The notes: generated from the letters alone by a model not told the origin. 43,118 nucleotides of DNA from JASMHC01 sp042092935 (GCA_042092935.1 JBELFK010000008.1:1-43118); one strand, 5' to 3'. Counted from the stretch's first letter, positions 1 through 8,504 are shown. Program-made: numbers and translations.

Positions 1-136
1 GTACCAAAGGTACCGAAAGTCCATACAAACAGTGAAGCTGACACTCTATCATCGCCTTGCGGCTAAGAGCGCGACATACAGACGTCCGTTCGTCGAAACA
101 AACCAAACCGCCCGCATATCTCTTCAGATATCAATC

Positions 137-149
137 ATGTCAAACAGCA
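137..149 (-). promoter_or_regulatory. boxA-like antitermination element of a 16S rRNA leader
   Basis: Read on the minus strand this is TGCTGTTTGACAT, very close to the alphaproteobacterial rRNA boxA (TGCTCTTTGACAT). It lies downstream of two promoter-like sequences and upstream of a stem (116-131, arms ATATCT/AGATAT with loop CTTC) and of a second palindrome cut by the left edge (around 1-18). Together these look like the leader of an rRNA operon transcribed leftwards. No rRNA sequence is in the window itself. Confidence 0.7.
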
Positions 150-182
150 CTCAGCGACAAAAACCAAACAGATGCGCCCTAA

Positions 183-210
183 ATTATACGGCGCGCCCGC
201 CCAGTGTTAC
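183..210 (-). promoter_or_regulatory. Possible second rRNA operon promoter P2
   Basis: A perfect TATAAT (183-188 on the minus strand) is followed by a GC-rich discriminator (GGGCGC). A weaker -35 (GTAACA, 205-210) lies 16 bases upstream. It could be a second rRNA promoter between P1 and boxA. The -35 match is only 4 of 6, so it is less certain than P1. Confidence 0.45.
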
Positions 211-288
211 CTCTGATTTTCCTAGAACCTCGTCACTATCGTGGCTCAGTCCCGTCCCGCCTCTGCCTCAGCAGCGCCGGTGAAGGGG

Positions 289-317
289 GTTCTAAGGTTA
301 CTGGTGAGAAGCTGCAA
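289..317 (-). promoter_or_regulatory. Probable rRNA operon promoter P1
   Basis: On the minus strand a -35 of TTGCAG (312-317) and a -10 of TAGAAC (289-294) are separated by exactly 17 bases. A-rich and T-rich tracts just upstream (about 318-350) resemble an UP element. The bases after the -10 are C-rich, as in stringently controlled rRNA promoters. CTTGCAG-type -35 boxes are common in Rhodobacterales. The assignment rests on the boxA-like leader downstream. Confidence 0.6.
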
Positions 318-521
318 GTGGTTTTTTCGACCAAATGCAAAAAAGTTTCCACCACCCCAAAATCTTTAAGTTTCGGGGTATTTGCACTGCTCATCGGGCG
401 TTTCCCGCCCGTTAAAATGACGCTAGCACAGCTTCTTTGATTTCACATAGCACTTTCATTCAGACCGCTGGCGGAATCACTTGCCCGGAATCGGTTAGTA
501 TCCTACGGTATGCGCATCCAA
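318..521. other. Intergenic region between the rRNA promoter and the gcv leader
   Basis: I see no gene here. The short open frames across 32-440 have no ribosome binding site and no recognisable protein. The stretch holds a 6-bp hairpin at 395-411 (CGGGCG/CGCCCG). A weak promoter-like pair on the plus strand (TTGCCC at 481-486, TACGGT at 504-509, 17-base spacing) would start transcripts just in front of the glycine riboswitch. Confidence 0.45.
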
Positions 522-675
522 TGATGGGAGAACTGGCCAAGCCAGTGCCGAAGGAGCAACCGCCCCGGAAACTCTCAGGCGACAGGACCGTCTTTGGATA
601 CATAAACTCTGGAGAGTGGCGCGGAAGCGTCCGCCGAAGGGATAACGATCTCAGGCGAAAGGACAGAGGGGGCAT
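522..675 (+). promoter_or_regulatory. Tandem glycine riboswitch (two aptamers)
   Basis: Two consecutive copies of the glycine aptamer core can be read. Aptamer 1 has CCGAAGG at 548-554, TCAGGC at 575-580 and ACAGGAC at 582-588. Aptamer 2 has CCGAAGG at 634-640, TCAGGC at 651-656 and AAAGGACAG at 658-666. They are joined by a short linker (about 598-606), the usual arrangement in front of glycine cleavage operons, where glycine binding turns expression on. The 676-740 stretch between aptamer 2 and the gcvT ribosome binding site should hold the expression platform; no clear terminator with a U-tract is seen there, so control could be at translation. Confidence 0.93.
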
Positions 676-751
676 CTTGGACCGACCATTCGGCGGTTCT
701 TTGGTGCCGCGAGAATTCTATTTCGAACGGCAAGTTAAACGGAGATGGATT

Positions 752-1876
752 ATGTCCGATCTGGCGCGCACGCCGTTATACGACCTGCACCTCGAACTGG
801 GGGCAAAGATGGTTCCGTTCGCGGGTTATGAAATGCCCGTTCAATACCCTGCTGGCGTCATGAAAGAGCATCAGCACACCCGCGCCAAGGCTGGCCTGTT
901 TGATGTCAGCCACATGGGGCAAGTTATTTTAAGGTCTTCCAGCATCGAGAATGTGTCGCTGGCTTTCGAGACCATGGTTCCGGTGGATGTTCTCAGCCTG
1001 TCCGAGGGCCGTCAGCGCTATGGGTTTTTCACCAACCCAACTGGCGGCATTGAAGATGACCTTATGTTTGCTAACCGAGGCGATCACTTGTTTGTTGTCG
1101 TCAACGCTGCCTGCAAGGAGGCCGACATCGCGCGGATGAAGACCGTCCTACCTGCCGACGTGTCGGTCGATGTCATTACTGACCGCGCGTTGCTGGCAAT
1201 CCAAGGCCCAACAGCTGCCGAGGCGCTAAGCACGCTCAACGCCGCAGTCGCCGAGATGAAATTTATGGATGTGGCAACGGTTGAGCTTGTCGGTTGCGAC
1301 TGCTGGGTATCGCGCTCGGGCTACACCGGTGAAGATGGCTACGAGATCTCGGTCCCGTCCGAAAAAGCGGTCGCGCTTGCAAGGGCCCTTCTGGATCACC
1401 CAGATGTCGAACCGATCGGTTTGGGCGCGCGAGATTCACTGCGACTTGAAGCGGGGCTTTGCCTTTATGGACATGATGTCGATACCTCGACCTCGCCGGT
1501 TGAAGCTGGCCTAACTTGGGCGATCCAGAAATCGCGCCGCTTGGGCGGCGCACGCGCGGGCGGTTTTCCCGGTGAAGAGCGTATCCTGACCGAGTTGGCG
1601 GAAGGCGCATCCCGAAAGCGTGTGGGGCTAAAACCGGCCGGTCGCGCGCCCATGCGCGAAGGCGTTCCGCTTTACGCGACCGAGGAGTCGTCCGAACAAA
1701 TCGGATCCATCACCTCGGGTGGTTTTGGCCCCACGGTTGGCGGTCCCGTTGCTATGGGATACCTGCCAAGCGAACTGGCCAAGGCCGGCACAACAGTATT
1801 CGGAGACCTTCGCGGCAAGCGACAAGCACTCACTGTCTCTGCCCTTCCCTTCACACCTGCAAATTTCAAAAGATAA
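752..1876 (+). CDS. gcvT: Glycine cleavage system T protein (aminomethyltransferase)
   Basis: 374 residues, the usual size for this family. The T protein takes the aminomethyl group from lipoylated H protein and passes the one-carbon unit to tetrahydrofolate, releasing ammonia. Family features include FDVSHMGQ near residue 50, YTGEDGYEIS near residue 190 and GLGARDSLRLEAGL near 230, followed by the C-terminal GCV_T barrel domain. The frame is open further upstream to 437, but that part runs through the riboswitch. The ATG at 752 has GGAG at 741-744 and gives the expected N-terminus. It is the first gene of gcvT-gcvH-gcvP, controlled by the glycine riboswitch. Confidence 0.96.
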   Translation: MSDLARTPLYDLHLELGAKMVPFAGYEMPVQYPAGVMKEHQHTRAKAGLFDVSHMGQVILRSSSIENVSLAFETMVPVDVLSLSEGRQRYGFFTNPTGGIEDDLMFANRGDHLFVVVNAACKEADIARMKTVLPADVSVDVITDRALLAIQGPTAAEALSTLNAAVAEMKFMDVATVELVGCDCWVSRSGYTGEDGYEISVPSEKAVALARALLDHPDVEPIGLGARDSLRLEAGLCLYGHDVDTSTSPVEAGLTWAIQKSRRLGGARAGGFPGEERILTELAEGASRKRVGLKPAGRAPMREGVPLYATEESSEQIGSITSGGFGPTVGGPVAMGYLPSELAKAGTTVFGDLRGKRQALTVSALPFTPANFKR

Positions 1877-1892
1877 GAAAAGGACCCTACCT

Positions 1893-2255
1893 ATGAAATA
1901 CACTGAAGAGCACGAATGGCTTCTGGCCGAAGACGATGGAATCATCACTGTGGGCATTACGGAACACGCTGCGACCTCGCTTGGCGACATCGTTTTTGTC
2001 GAAATGCCGGAAGAAGGCACTGTGGTTGCCAAGGGTGACGAATGCGTTGTTATCGAAAGCGTCAAAGCGGCTTCGGACATTATCTCTCCGTTGGACGGCG
2101 AAATCGTCGAGGTAAATTCAGCCCTTGAAGACGATCCGGGCAAAATCAACGAAGACCCGCTTGGCGATGCTTGGTTCTTTAAAATCCGCGCCGAGGACGC
2201 GTCCCAGATGGACGACTATATGGACGAGGCCGCCTACAAAGACCTGATCGGTTGA
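1893..2255 (+). CDS. gcvH: Glycine cleavage system H protein (lipoyl carrier)
   Basis: 120 residues. The H protein carries the aminomethyl intermediate on a lipoyl-lysine arm between the P, T and L proteins. Lys58 in the ESVKAASD motif is the lipoylation site, and the N-terminus KYTEEHEW is typical. The ATG at 1893 lies 16 bases after the gcvT stop with an AGGA-type ribosome binding site. The longer open frame back to 1719 overlaps gcvT and is not used. The L protein (dihydrolipoamide dehydrogenase) is not in the window. Confidence 0.96.
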   Translation: MKYTEEHEWLLAEDDGIITVGITEHAATSLGDIVFVEMPEEGTVVAKGDECVVIESVKAASDIISPLDGEIVEVNSALEDDPGKINEDPLGDAWFFKIRAEDASQMDDYMDEAAYKDLIG

Positions 2256-2331
2256 TCCGGTGGGGCGGGGGTGATCCCTGCCCTGCCTCACTCAATTCCC
2301 GCAGCGCCTGCTGAACAAGAGAGCTATTGCC

Positions 2332-5181
2332 ATGCCGTTTACGCCCACGGACTACCTGCCTTATGATTTCGCGAACCGCCGCCACATTGGCCCGTCTCCT
2401 GCCGAGATGGATCGTATGCTTGAAGCGCTGCAAGTTTCGTCACTTGAGCAGCTGATCGACGAGACCGTTCCCCAATCGATCCGGCAGGAAGCACCCCTTG
2501 ATTTCTCGCGGCCAAAGTCGGAACGCGAATTGCTGCACCACATGCGACTGGTTGCCAGTAAGAACAAGGTTCTGACCAGCCTGATCGGCCAAGGCTATCA
2601 CGGCACCGTGACGCCGCCCGCCATTCAGCGCAACATTCTGGAAAACCCAGCTTGGTACACGGCCTACACACCCTATCAGCCCGAGATTTCACAAGGGCGG
2701 CTAGAGGCCTTGCTGAACTATCAAACCATGGTCAGCGATTTGACCGGCCTCGAGATCGCGAATGCGTCGCTATTGGACGAGGCCACCTCCTGTGCAGAGG
2801 CCATGACAATGGCGCAGCGGGTTTCCAAATCGAAGGCGAAGGCGTTCTTCGTGGACCGCGATTGCCACCCGCAGAACATTGCGGTCATTCAGACACGCGC
2901 CGCGCCCCTGGGCATCGAGGTCATTATCGGTGACCCAGACAAGATGGACGCCTCGCAGGTGTTCGGCGCGATATTCCAGTATCCGGGCACCTATGGTCAT
3001 GTCCGTGACTTTACCAGCCTCATCGAAGACTTACACGCGCACAAAGCAATTGCAGTCGTCAGCGCTGACCCTCTGTCGCTGACGCTGCTAAAAGAACCGG
3101 GCGAAATGGGGGCAGACATTGCTGTCGGCAGCACGCAACGTTTTGGTGTTCCGATGGGATATGGTGGGCCGCATGCAGCCTATATGGCCACGCGCGACGC
3201 CTATAAGCGCAATATGCCGGGCCGCATTGTGGGCGTGTCCATCGACAGCCACGGCAACCGCGCCTATCGCCTTTCGCTTCAGACCCGCGAGCAACACATC
3301 CGTCGCGAAAAAGCCACTTCGAATGTCTGCACAGCGCAGGCGCTGTTGGCGGTCATGGCGTCGTTTTATGCTGTCTTCCACGGGCCAGACGGCCTGAAGG
3401 CGATTGCCCAGCGCATTCACCGCAAGACCGTTCGCCTTGCCAAAGGGCTTGAGGAAGCCGGCTTTAAAGTCGATCCAAAGGCCTATTTCGACACGATCAC
3501 CGTTGATGTTGGCCCGCTTCAATCCGCCGTGATGAAATCCGCAGTCGACGAAAAAGTGAACCTGCGAAAAGTTGGTGAAACCCGCGTTGGCATAACGTTA
3601 GACGAAGCCACGCGCCCCGAGGTGATTGAACGCGTTTGGCGCGCGTTTGGCATCACCCGCCGCGACGACAACTTCACCCCTGAATACCGTGTCCCCGCAG
3701 CGATGCATCGCAAGACAAGCTATCTTGAACACGAGGTTTTTCACATGAACCGCGCCGAGACCGAGATGATGCGCTATATGCGGCGGCTCGCGGATCGTGA
3801 CCTTGCGCTGGATCGCGCCATGATCCCGCTCGGGTCCTGCACCATGAAGCTCAACTCTGCCGCGGAAATGATGCCCGTAAGTTGGCGCGAGTTTTCCATG
3901 CTGCATCCCTACTGCCCCAAGGATCAGGCGCAGGGGTACGGCGAAATGATCGATGATCTCTCGGCCAAACTTTGTGACATCACCGGTTACAGCGCGATTT
4001 CGATGCAACCCAATTCGGGTGCCCAAGGCGAATATGCCGGTCTGCTGTCAATCTCGGCCTATCACCGAGCCAATGGCCAAGGCCACCGCGACGTCTGCCT
4101 GATTCCAATGAGCGCACATGGCACCAACCCCGCCAGTGCCCAGATGGTCGGCTGGAAAGTTGTCGTGGTCCAGTCTGCCGAAAACGGCGACATTGACCTT
4201 GAAGATTTCCGTGCCAAGGCCGAGAAACACGCCGACAACCTTGCGGGGTGCATGATTACCTACCCCTCTACCCACGGCGTATTCGAAGAAACCGTGCGCG
4301 ACGTGTGCAACATCACGCATGAACACGGTGGCCAGGTCTACATTGACGGCGCTAACCTGAACGCCATGGTCGGCCTTTCGCGCCCGGGCGATCTGGGTGG
4401 CGATGTCAGTCACCTCAACCTCCACAAAACATTCGCGATCCCTCACGGTGGCGGTGGCCCCGGCATGGGTCCGATTGGTGTGCAAGCGCATCTTATCCCG
4501 CATCTTCCCGGACACCCCGAAACCGGAGGTGTGCAAGGACCCGTCAGCGCAGCCCCTTTCGGTTCGGCCTCTGTGTTGCCGATCAGCTATGCCTACATCC
4601 ATATGATGGGCGGAGAGGGTCTTACCCAAGCCACGCGGGTTGCCATTCTGAACGCCAACTACATCGCCAAGCGTTTGGAAGGTGCCTATGATGTGCTCTA
4701 CAAAGGCAAAGCAGGTCGGGTGGCGCATGAATGCATCCTTGATACACGTCCCTTTGCCGAAAGTGCGGGGGTCTCGGTCGAGGACATTGCAAAACGCCTG
4801 ATGGATTGCGGCTTTCACGCCCCAACGATGAGTTGGCCCGTCGCCGGCACCTTGATGATCGAGCCAACTGAATCCGAAGCGCTGTCAGAGCTTGACAGGT
4901 TCTGCGACGCCATGCTCGCCATTCGTGAAGAAATTCGCGACATCGAAGAAGGCCGGATCGACGCCGAGAACAATCCTCTCAAAAACGCACCTCATACGAT
5001 GGAGGACTTGGTGCGCGAATGGGATCGCCCCTATTCCCGCGAGCAGGGATGCTTTCCGCCCGGGGCGTTCCGTGTCGACAAATACTGGCCGCCGGTCAAT
5101 CGCGTCGATAACGCGTGGGGGGATCGCCATCTGGTCTGCACCTGCCCCCCAATGTCTGACTACGCCGAAGCCGCTGAATAG
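2332..5181 (+). CDS. gcvP: Glycine dehydrogenase (decarboxylating), P protein
   Basis: 949 residues, the fused single-chain form of the P protein (some bacteria split it into gcvPA and gcvPB). It decarboxylates glycine using pyridoxal phosphate and loads the aminomethyl group onto H protein. Lys699, in HLNLHKTFAIPHGGGGPG, is the PLP Schiff-base lysine. The N-terminal half (HIGPS, then the SLIGQGYHGT region) and C-terminal half are both intact. It follows gcvH after 76 bases. Start at ATG 2332, agreeing with the usual N-terminus of the family. Confidence 0.97.
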   Translation: MPFTPTDYLPYDFANRRHIGPSPAEMDRMLEALQVSSLEQLIDETVPQSIRQEAPLDFSRPKSERELLHHMRLVASKNKVLTSLIGQGYHGTVTPPAIQRNILENPAWYTAYTPYQPEISQGRLEALLNYQTMVSDLTGLEIANASLLDEATSCAEAMTMAQRVSKSKAKAFFVDRDCHPQNIAVIQTRAAPLGIEVIIGDPDKMDASQVFGAIFQYPGTYGHVRDFTSLIEDLHAHKAIAVVSADPLSLTLLKEPGEMGADIAVGSTQRFGVPMGYGGPHAAYMATRDAYKRNMPGRIVGVSIDSHGNRAYRLSLQTREQHIRREKATSNVCTAQALLAVMASFYAVFHGPDGLKAIAQRIHRKTVRLAKGLEEAGFKVDPKAYFDTITVDVGPLQSAVMKSAVDEKVNLRKVGETRVGITLDEATRPEVIERVWRAFGITRRDDNFTPEYRVPAAMHRKTSYLEHEVFHMNRAETEMMRYMRRLADRDLALDRAMIPLGSCTMKLNSAAEMMPVSWREFSMLHPYCPKDQAQGYGEMIDDLSAKLCDITGYSAISMQPNSGAQGEYAGLLSISAYHRANGQGHRDVCLIPMSAHGTNPASAQMVGWKVVVVQSAENGDIDLEDFRAKAEKHADNLAGCMITYPSTHGVFEETVRDVCNITHEHGGQVYIDGANLNAMVGLSRPGDLGGDVSHLNLHKTFAIPHGGGGPGMGPIGVQAHLIPHLPGHPETGGVQGPVSAAPFGSASVLPISYAYIHMMGGEGLTQATRVAILNANYIAKRLEGAYDVLYKGKAGRVAHECILDTRPFAESAGVSVEDIAKRLMDCGFHAPTMSWPVAGTLMIEPTESEALSELDRFCDAMLAIREEIRDIEEGRIDAENNPLKNAPHTMEDLVREWDRPYSREQGCFPPGAFRVDKYWPPVNRVDNAWGDRHLVCTCPPMSDYAEAAE

Positions 5182-5241
5182 TGTCCTTTTGGTCTCAGGT
5201 TCCGAATCCCAAAGTGGTTTCGGAACCAACAAGGAAACCAC

Positions 5242-5574
5242 ATGTCTGACGAAACCAAAGGCAAGTCACTGCTTGAGAACGCCTATCGGCTGGCAACACC
5301 GGACGACAACATCGCCTATTACCGCGATTTCTCGGACAGCTATGACAGAGACTTTGCCGACAGTTTAGGCTTTGCCCTNNNNNNNNNNNNNNNNNNNNNN
5401 NNNNNNNNNNNNNNNNNNNNNNNNNNNNNNNNNNNNNNNNNNNNNNNNNNNNNNNNNNNNNNNNNNNNNNNNNNNNNNTTTCAAACCGAGGACGTCGCAA
5501 TTTACGCAAACACCAATCACGATCATTCGAGCGACCGCGCCCTGATCGTCAGCTTTCGAAAATCCAGCGATTGA
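5242..5574 (+). CDS. Class I SAM-dependent methyltransferase, interrupted by an assembly gap
   Basis: The 45 readable N-terminal residues (ENAYRLATP, then IAYYRDFSDSYDRDFADSLGF) match the start of small class I methyltransferases common in Rhodobacterales. The 31 or so residues after the gap (VAIYANTNHDHSSDRALIVSF) look like the last strands of the same fold. The SAM-binding motifs would fall inside the 100-N placeholder at 5379-5478. Family length is about 200 residues, so the true gap should be nearer 350-450 bases, and the continuous reading frame through the N run is accidental. The gene follows gcvP by 60 bases and may be cotranscribed. Substrate unknown. Confidence 0.65.
   Translation: MSDETKGKSLLENAYRLATPDDNIAYYRDFSDSYDRDFADSLGFAXXXXXXXXXXXXXXXXXXXXXXXXXXXXXXXXXXFQTEDVAIYANTNHDHSSDRALIVSFRKSSD
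5379..5478. other. Assembly gap 1 (100 N placeholder)
   Basis: Exactly 100 N, the same length as the other two gaps, so it marks unknown length. I see no shared sequence between its two flanks. It removes the middle of the methyltransferase gene. Confidence 0.97.
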
Positions 5575-5619
5575 CGCGTGTCGCGGCAAATCTTTGAGTC
5601 ATGCTGTTCGCGAACCGCC

Positions 5620-6129
5620 TTAGTTAAGCGGCTTGGACACCCGCAATTGCACCGTTTCCACACCCGGGTTCAGCGGAAATATTTCGGCGTTCGAGCGATG
5701 ATCGAAACTTGCAGCCAAACGCCAACCCGACGTGAATTCATAGCCGAGTTCAACACCTGACCTGAATTCAATCGGCCCGCCAAGATCAGGGCCGGACCCT
5801 TGAACATACAATCCGGTCATGGCGTGTAACTCGCTGTAAAAGCCGTTACCTTCGGATTTCATTGTGTAGCTGTGACCGGCACCTGCCCAGAAATCGCCGA
5901 GTGATGAATAAGAAACGCCATAAATCGACTGAAACGGCCCGTTCGCGCGCGAGCTGTCATAGCGTGCGTAAACCTCGCGTCCGATAACGTCGCCCCTGAA
6001 CTGCAATGACCCTTGCGAAATCGCAATACGATCCTGCACTTCAAGTCGCGCCAAACAATTGCCATCGCAATTATAAAATGCGTCGTTCATGCCGAGCACG
6101 AGGGTCAAGACCGCAAAAATACCGTTCAT
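5620..6129 (-). CDS. PagL-like lipid A 3-O-deacylase / acyloxyacyl hydrolase family protein
   Basis: 169 residues from the ATG at 6129, which has AGGAGC upstream; the frame is open further but without a ribosome binding site. The start is hydrophobic (MNGIFAVLTLVLG) and could be a short signal peptide. The rest alternates short beta-strand-like segments and ends near the motif FDHRSNAE. His144, Ser146 and Asn147 match the HxSN active site of PagL outer-membrane deacylases, with Glu158 a candidate third catalytic residue. PagL removes the 3-O-linked acyl chain from lipid A. The protein is divergent from a glycosyltransferase (143 bases between starts), consistent with envelope work. The family is convincing; the exact substrate is inferred. 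Confidence 0.7.
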   Translation of the reverse strand: MNGIFAVLTLVLGMNDAFYNCDGNCLARLEVQDRIAISQGSLQFRGDVIGREVYARYDSSRANGPFQSIYGVSYSSLGDFWAGAGHSYTMKSEGNGFYSELHAMTGLYVQGSGPDLGGPIEFRSGVELGYEFTSGWRLAASFDHRSNAEIFPLNPGVETVQLRVSKPLN

Positions 6130-6272
6130 GATAGCTCCTAAATCAATGCGTCGTTCTTTACGCAATTCACACAACATGTCCAGTTGCGCCTGCGCCAAAG
6201 CACACGTTGCCAATCGGGCGGATTCTTGTAGGTTTGTCGGAAATGTAACTTCGGCGGAAGACGGTTTCCAAA

Positions 6273-7541
6273 ATGTCCCAATCTGCACAACCGGACCAAT
6301 CGACGGACGCTCCCAAAATCCTCTATCTTACGACGCTTTATCCTGCGGCGTCCCACACCTTTATTCTGCGTGAAATCCTTGCGCTGCGAGAGTTGGGACT
6401 GGACGTTCAAACCGCCTCGGTTCGCAAACCTGGCGCGCAGCACATGATCGGTCAAGTCGAACGGGACGAGGCGGCGAAAACCTATTACGTCCTTGGGCGT
6501 GGCGCCCTGTGGCGCACGTTCAAGGCGCATGGCTATCTTAAAATCACCCGCCCGCTTCGGTATCTTCGAACCTTTGGCATGGCTCTGAGACTCCGTCGCC
6601 CAGGCATCAAAGGATTTCTAAAGCAATTCGCCTATTTTGCCGAAGCCGGGATCATTGCCCGACATATGCAGAAGAACGGCATCACCCACCTACACAACCA
6701 TTTCGGCGATCAAAGCGCCACCGTGGCGATGCTGGCCTCTCAACTCAGCGGCGTCCCGTTTAGTTTCACGATCCACGGCCCAACCGACCTTCTGGATCCT
6801 GTCGGCTGGGCAATGGCCAAAAAGATCGAGCTTTCAAAATTCACCGTTTGCATCAGTGAATTCGCGCGCAACTTCGCGTCCGAAACCTCCGGTACGCAGC
6901 ATGACGACAAGTTGTTCATCATTCACTGCGGGGTTTTTCCCGAAGTTTACAAGGCGCCGCCGCTCGAGTCAGCCAAAGGCCTTCGGCTTGTCTTCGTTGG
7001 CCGCCTCGATCCGGTCAAAGGCGTGCCTGTGTTATTCGACGCTCTTGAGAAGGTGCGTGAAACGCGCACGGACATATCGCTTGAAATCGTCGGCGGCGGA
7101 TCACTCAAGGAAGAGCTTGAGGCCCGTGCCAAAGACATCCCGGGGGTCACCTTTCACGGCTATATGTCGCAAGACGAGGTCGCGGCAAAGATCGAGGCCT
7201 CGGACGCACTCGTCCTGCCAAGCTACGCGGAAGGGTTGCCCGTTGTTTATATGGAGGCCCTGGCCTCGGCGCGTCCAGTTATTGCCACAGACGTTGCTGG
7301 TGTTTCCGAGCTTGTCGAAAACAACCAAACGGGGTTGCTGATCGAACCGGGCGATTCTGACCAGTTGGCGAAGGCCATCCTTGAAATGGCCGGAAACCCG
7401 CAAAAACGCCGCGAAATGGGCCTTGTGGGGCGCGAACGGGTGGCGGAAGAGTTCAATATTCGCGAAGAAGCCAAACGTATGAAAACGCTCTACATTCACG
7501 GAACAGCTTCAACAAAGCGACCAGCAAAGTTTCTTGACTAA
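6273..7541 (+). CDS. GT4-family glycosyltransferase (GT-B fold)
   Basis: 422 residues. The N-terminal Rossmann-like domain begins KILYLTTLYPAASHTFILREI, as in GT4 enzymes of exopolysaccharide and lipopolysaccharide synthesis. The C-terminal domain has LVFVGRLDPVKGVPVLFDAL and then AEGLPVVYMEALASARPVIA near residues 317-337, which contains the EX7E nucleotide-sugar binding motif. Cytoplasmic, probably acting on a lipid-linked or cell-surface glycan. Start at 6273 with a weak GGAAG upstream. Donor and acceptor sugars cannot be told from sequence alone. Confidence 0.85.
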   Translation: MSQSAQPDQSTDAPKILYLTTLYPAASHTFILREILALRELGLDVQTASVRKPGAQHMIGQVERDEAAKTYYVLGRGALWRTFKAHGYLKITRPLRYLRTFGMALRLRRPGIKGFLKQFAYFAEAGIIARHMQKNGITHLHNHFGDQSATVAMLASQLSGVPFSFTIHGPTDLLDPVGWAMAKKIELSKFTVCISEFARNFASETSGTQHDDKLFIIHCGVFPEVYKAPPLESAKGLRLVFVGRLDPVKGVPVLFDALEKVRETRTDISLEIVGGGSLKEELEARAKDIPGVTFHGYMSQDEVAAKIEASDALVLPSYAEGLPVVYMEALASARPVIATDVAGVSELVENNQTGLLIEPGDSDQLAKAILEMAGNPQKRREMGLVGRERVAEEFNIREEAKRMKTLYIHGTASTKRPAKFLD

Positions 7542-7616
7542 AAGATGCATTTTTTCGGTTTTCCAATCACGAAGAGTATTGATCTCGGTTTCGCAGAATG
7601 ATAGCCGACGTCGCGT

Positions 7617-7692
7617 GCCCCTATAGCTCAGCTGGTAGAGCAACTGATTTGTAATCAGTAGGTCCGCGGTTCGAGTCCGTGTGGGGGCACCA
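7617..7692 (+). tRNA. tRNA-Thr (anticodon UGU)
   Basis: A full cloverleaf can be folded. The acceptor GCCCCTA pairs with TGGGGGC. The D arm contains AGCTCAGCTGGTAGAGC. The anticodon stem ACTGA/TCAGT holds loop TTTGTAA with anticodon TGT, and the T arm contains GGTTCGAGTCC. The discriminator is A (7689) and the CCA end is encoded (7690-7692). It reads ACA codons. Confidence 0.96.
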
Positions 7693-7759
7693 TTTCACTG
7701 ACATCTCAATCGGTCGCGCCAGCACGCGGGTTATTTGATCCTGCTTGTGCCGCTAGGCA

Positions 7760-8470
7760 CTATGTATTGAAATCGTCGATTAGATCGTCTGGCTTTGCGA
7801 ATTTGACGAGATCGTCGCGGTCGCTGATCGCGATCAATGTGCCGTTCACCGTGACCCCATAAGGCTGAAGCCCTTTGAACGCACGGCTTAGGTTTTCCGG
7901 AGTCATTCCCAACAGCGATGCCAAGCGCCGCTTTTCGCATCCCAATTCAAACGCGCATTCTCCTCCCTGACTGTCTTGCAGGCGTAGCAGGTAGTTCGCC
8001 AACCGCTCCAACGACGTGCGCAGCTTCAGATTTTTGTGCGCCTTGACAGACGACCGATAGCATCGCGCCAGTTCAGTAACGATTCCGCGTGCGAAGTGGC
8101 TGTCTTGATCGAATACCGCGCGGACGTCCTGACTTGGCACCAAAACGATGCGACTCTTTTCGAGCGTGCGCGCTGACATCAAATACCGCGCATCCTTGAT
8201 CGTCGCGGCCAGAATAAAAGTCGAAATCGGGTGGACCGTCGCCATGCTGGTTTCACGATCATTCCAGGTCGAAAACAAATCAACCGATCCCGATAGAATG
8301 ATGTGAAGAAAGTCGCAGGGATCCCCTTCTGAGATCAATTCGATCTGAGGCGGAAAGTTCTGCACATAGGCGGCGCGCATCAGAGAATGAAAATGTTCAT
8401 CCTCCATATCTTCAAACAACGAGAGCCCTCGTATGTCCGGATAATCGGACTCTGAAAAACCAATGTGCAT
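7760..8470 (-). CDS. narR: Crp/Fnr-family regulator of nitrate respiration (NarR/DNR type)
   Basis: 236 residues: a cyclic-nucleotide-binding-type beta-roll (about 15-120), dimerisation helix (about 120-155) and winged helix-turn-helix (about 178-205). The recognition helix reads TPENLSRAFKGL; Glu192, Ser195 and Arg196 match the E--SR contacts with which FNR reads TTGAT half-sites. The N-terminal cysteine cluster of FNR is absent (cysteines only at 52, 137, 172, 178), so it should not carry FNR's [4Fe-4S] oxygen sensor. In Paracoccus such a cluster-less regulator, NarR, sits divergent from narKGHJI and activates it in response to nitrate or nitrite. The position here is the same. A Dnr or NnrR paralogue is the alternative. 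Start at ATG 8470 with AGGGG upstream. Confidence 0.8.
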   Translation of the reverse strand: MHIGFSESDYPDIRGLSLFEDMEDEHFHSLMRAAYVQNFPPQIELISEGDPCDFLHIILSGSVDLFSTWNDRETSMATVHPISTFILAATIKDARYLMSARTLEKSRIVLVPSQDVRAVFDQDSHFARGIVTELARCYRSSVKAHKNLKLRTSLERLANYLLRLQDSQGGECAFELGCEKRRLASLLGMTPENLSRAFKGLQPYGVTVNGTLIAISDRDDLVKFAKPDDLIDDFNT

Positions 8471-8504
8471 CTAATATCCCCTAGCAGGGACTTGGCAACA
8501 GAGC

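Noticed and set aside
32..440. Two short open frames on the plus strand (32-283 and 204-440)
   Set aside because: They lie in the rRNA leader and promoter region, lack ribosome binding sites, have low-complexity composition and resemble no protein I know.
437..751. Extended N-terminus for GcvT
   Set aside because: The extension is the riboswitch itself; the ATG at 752 has a ribosome binding site and the family N-terminus.
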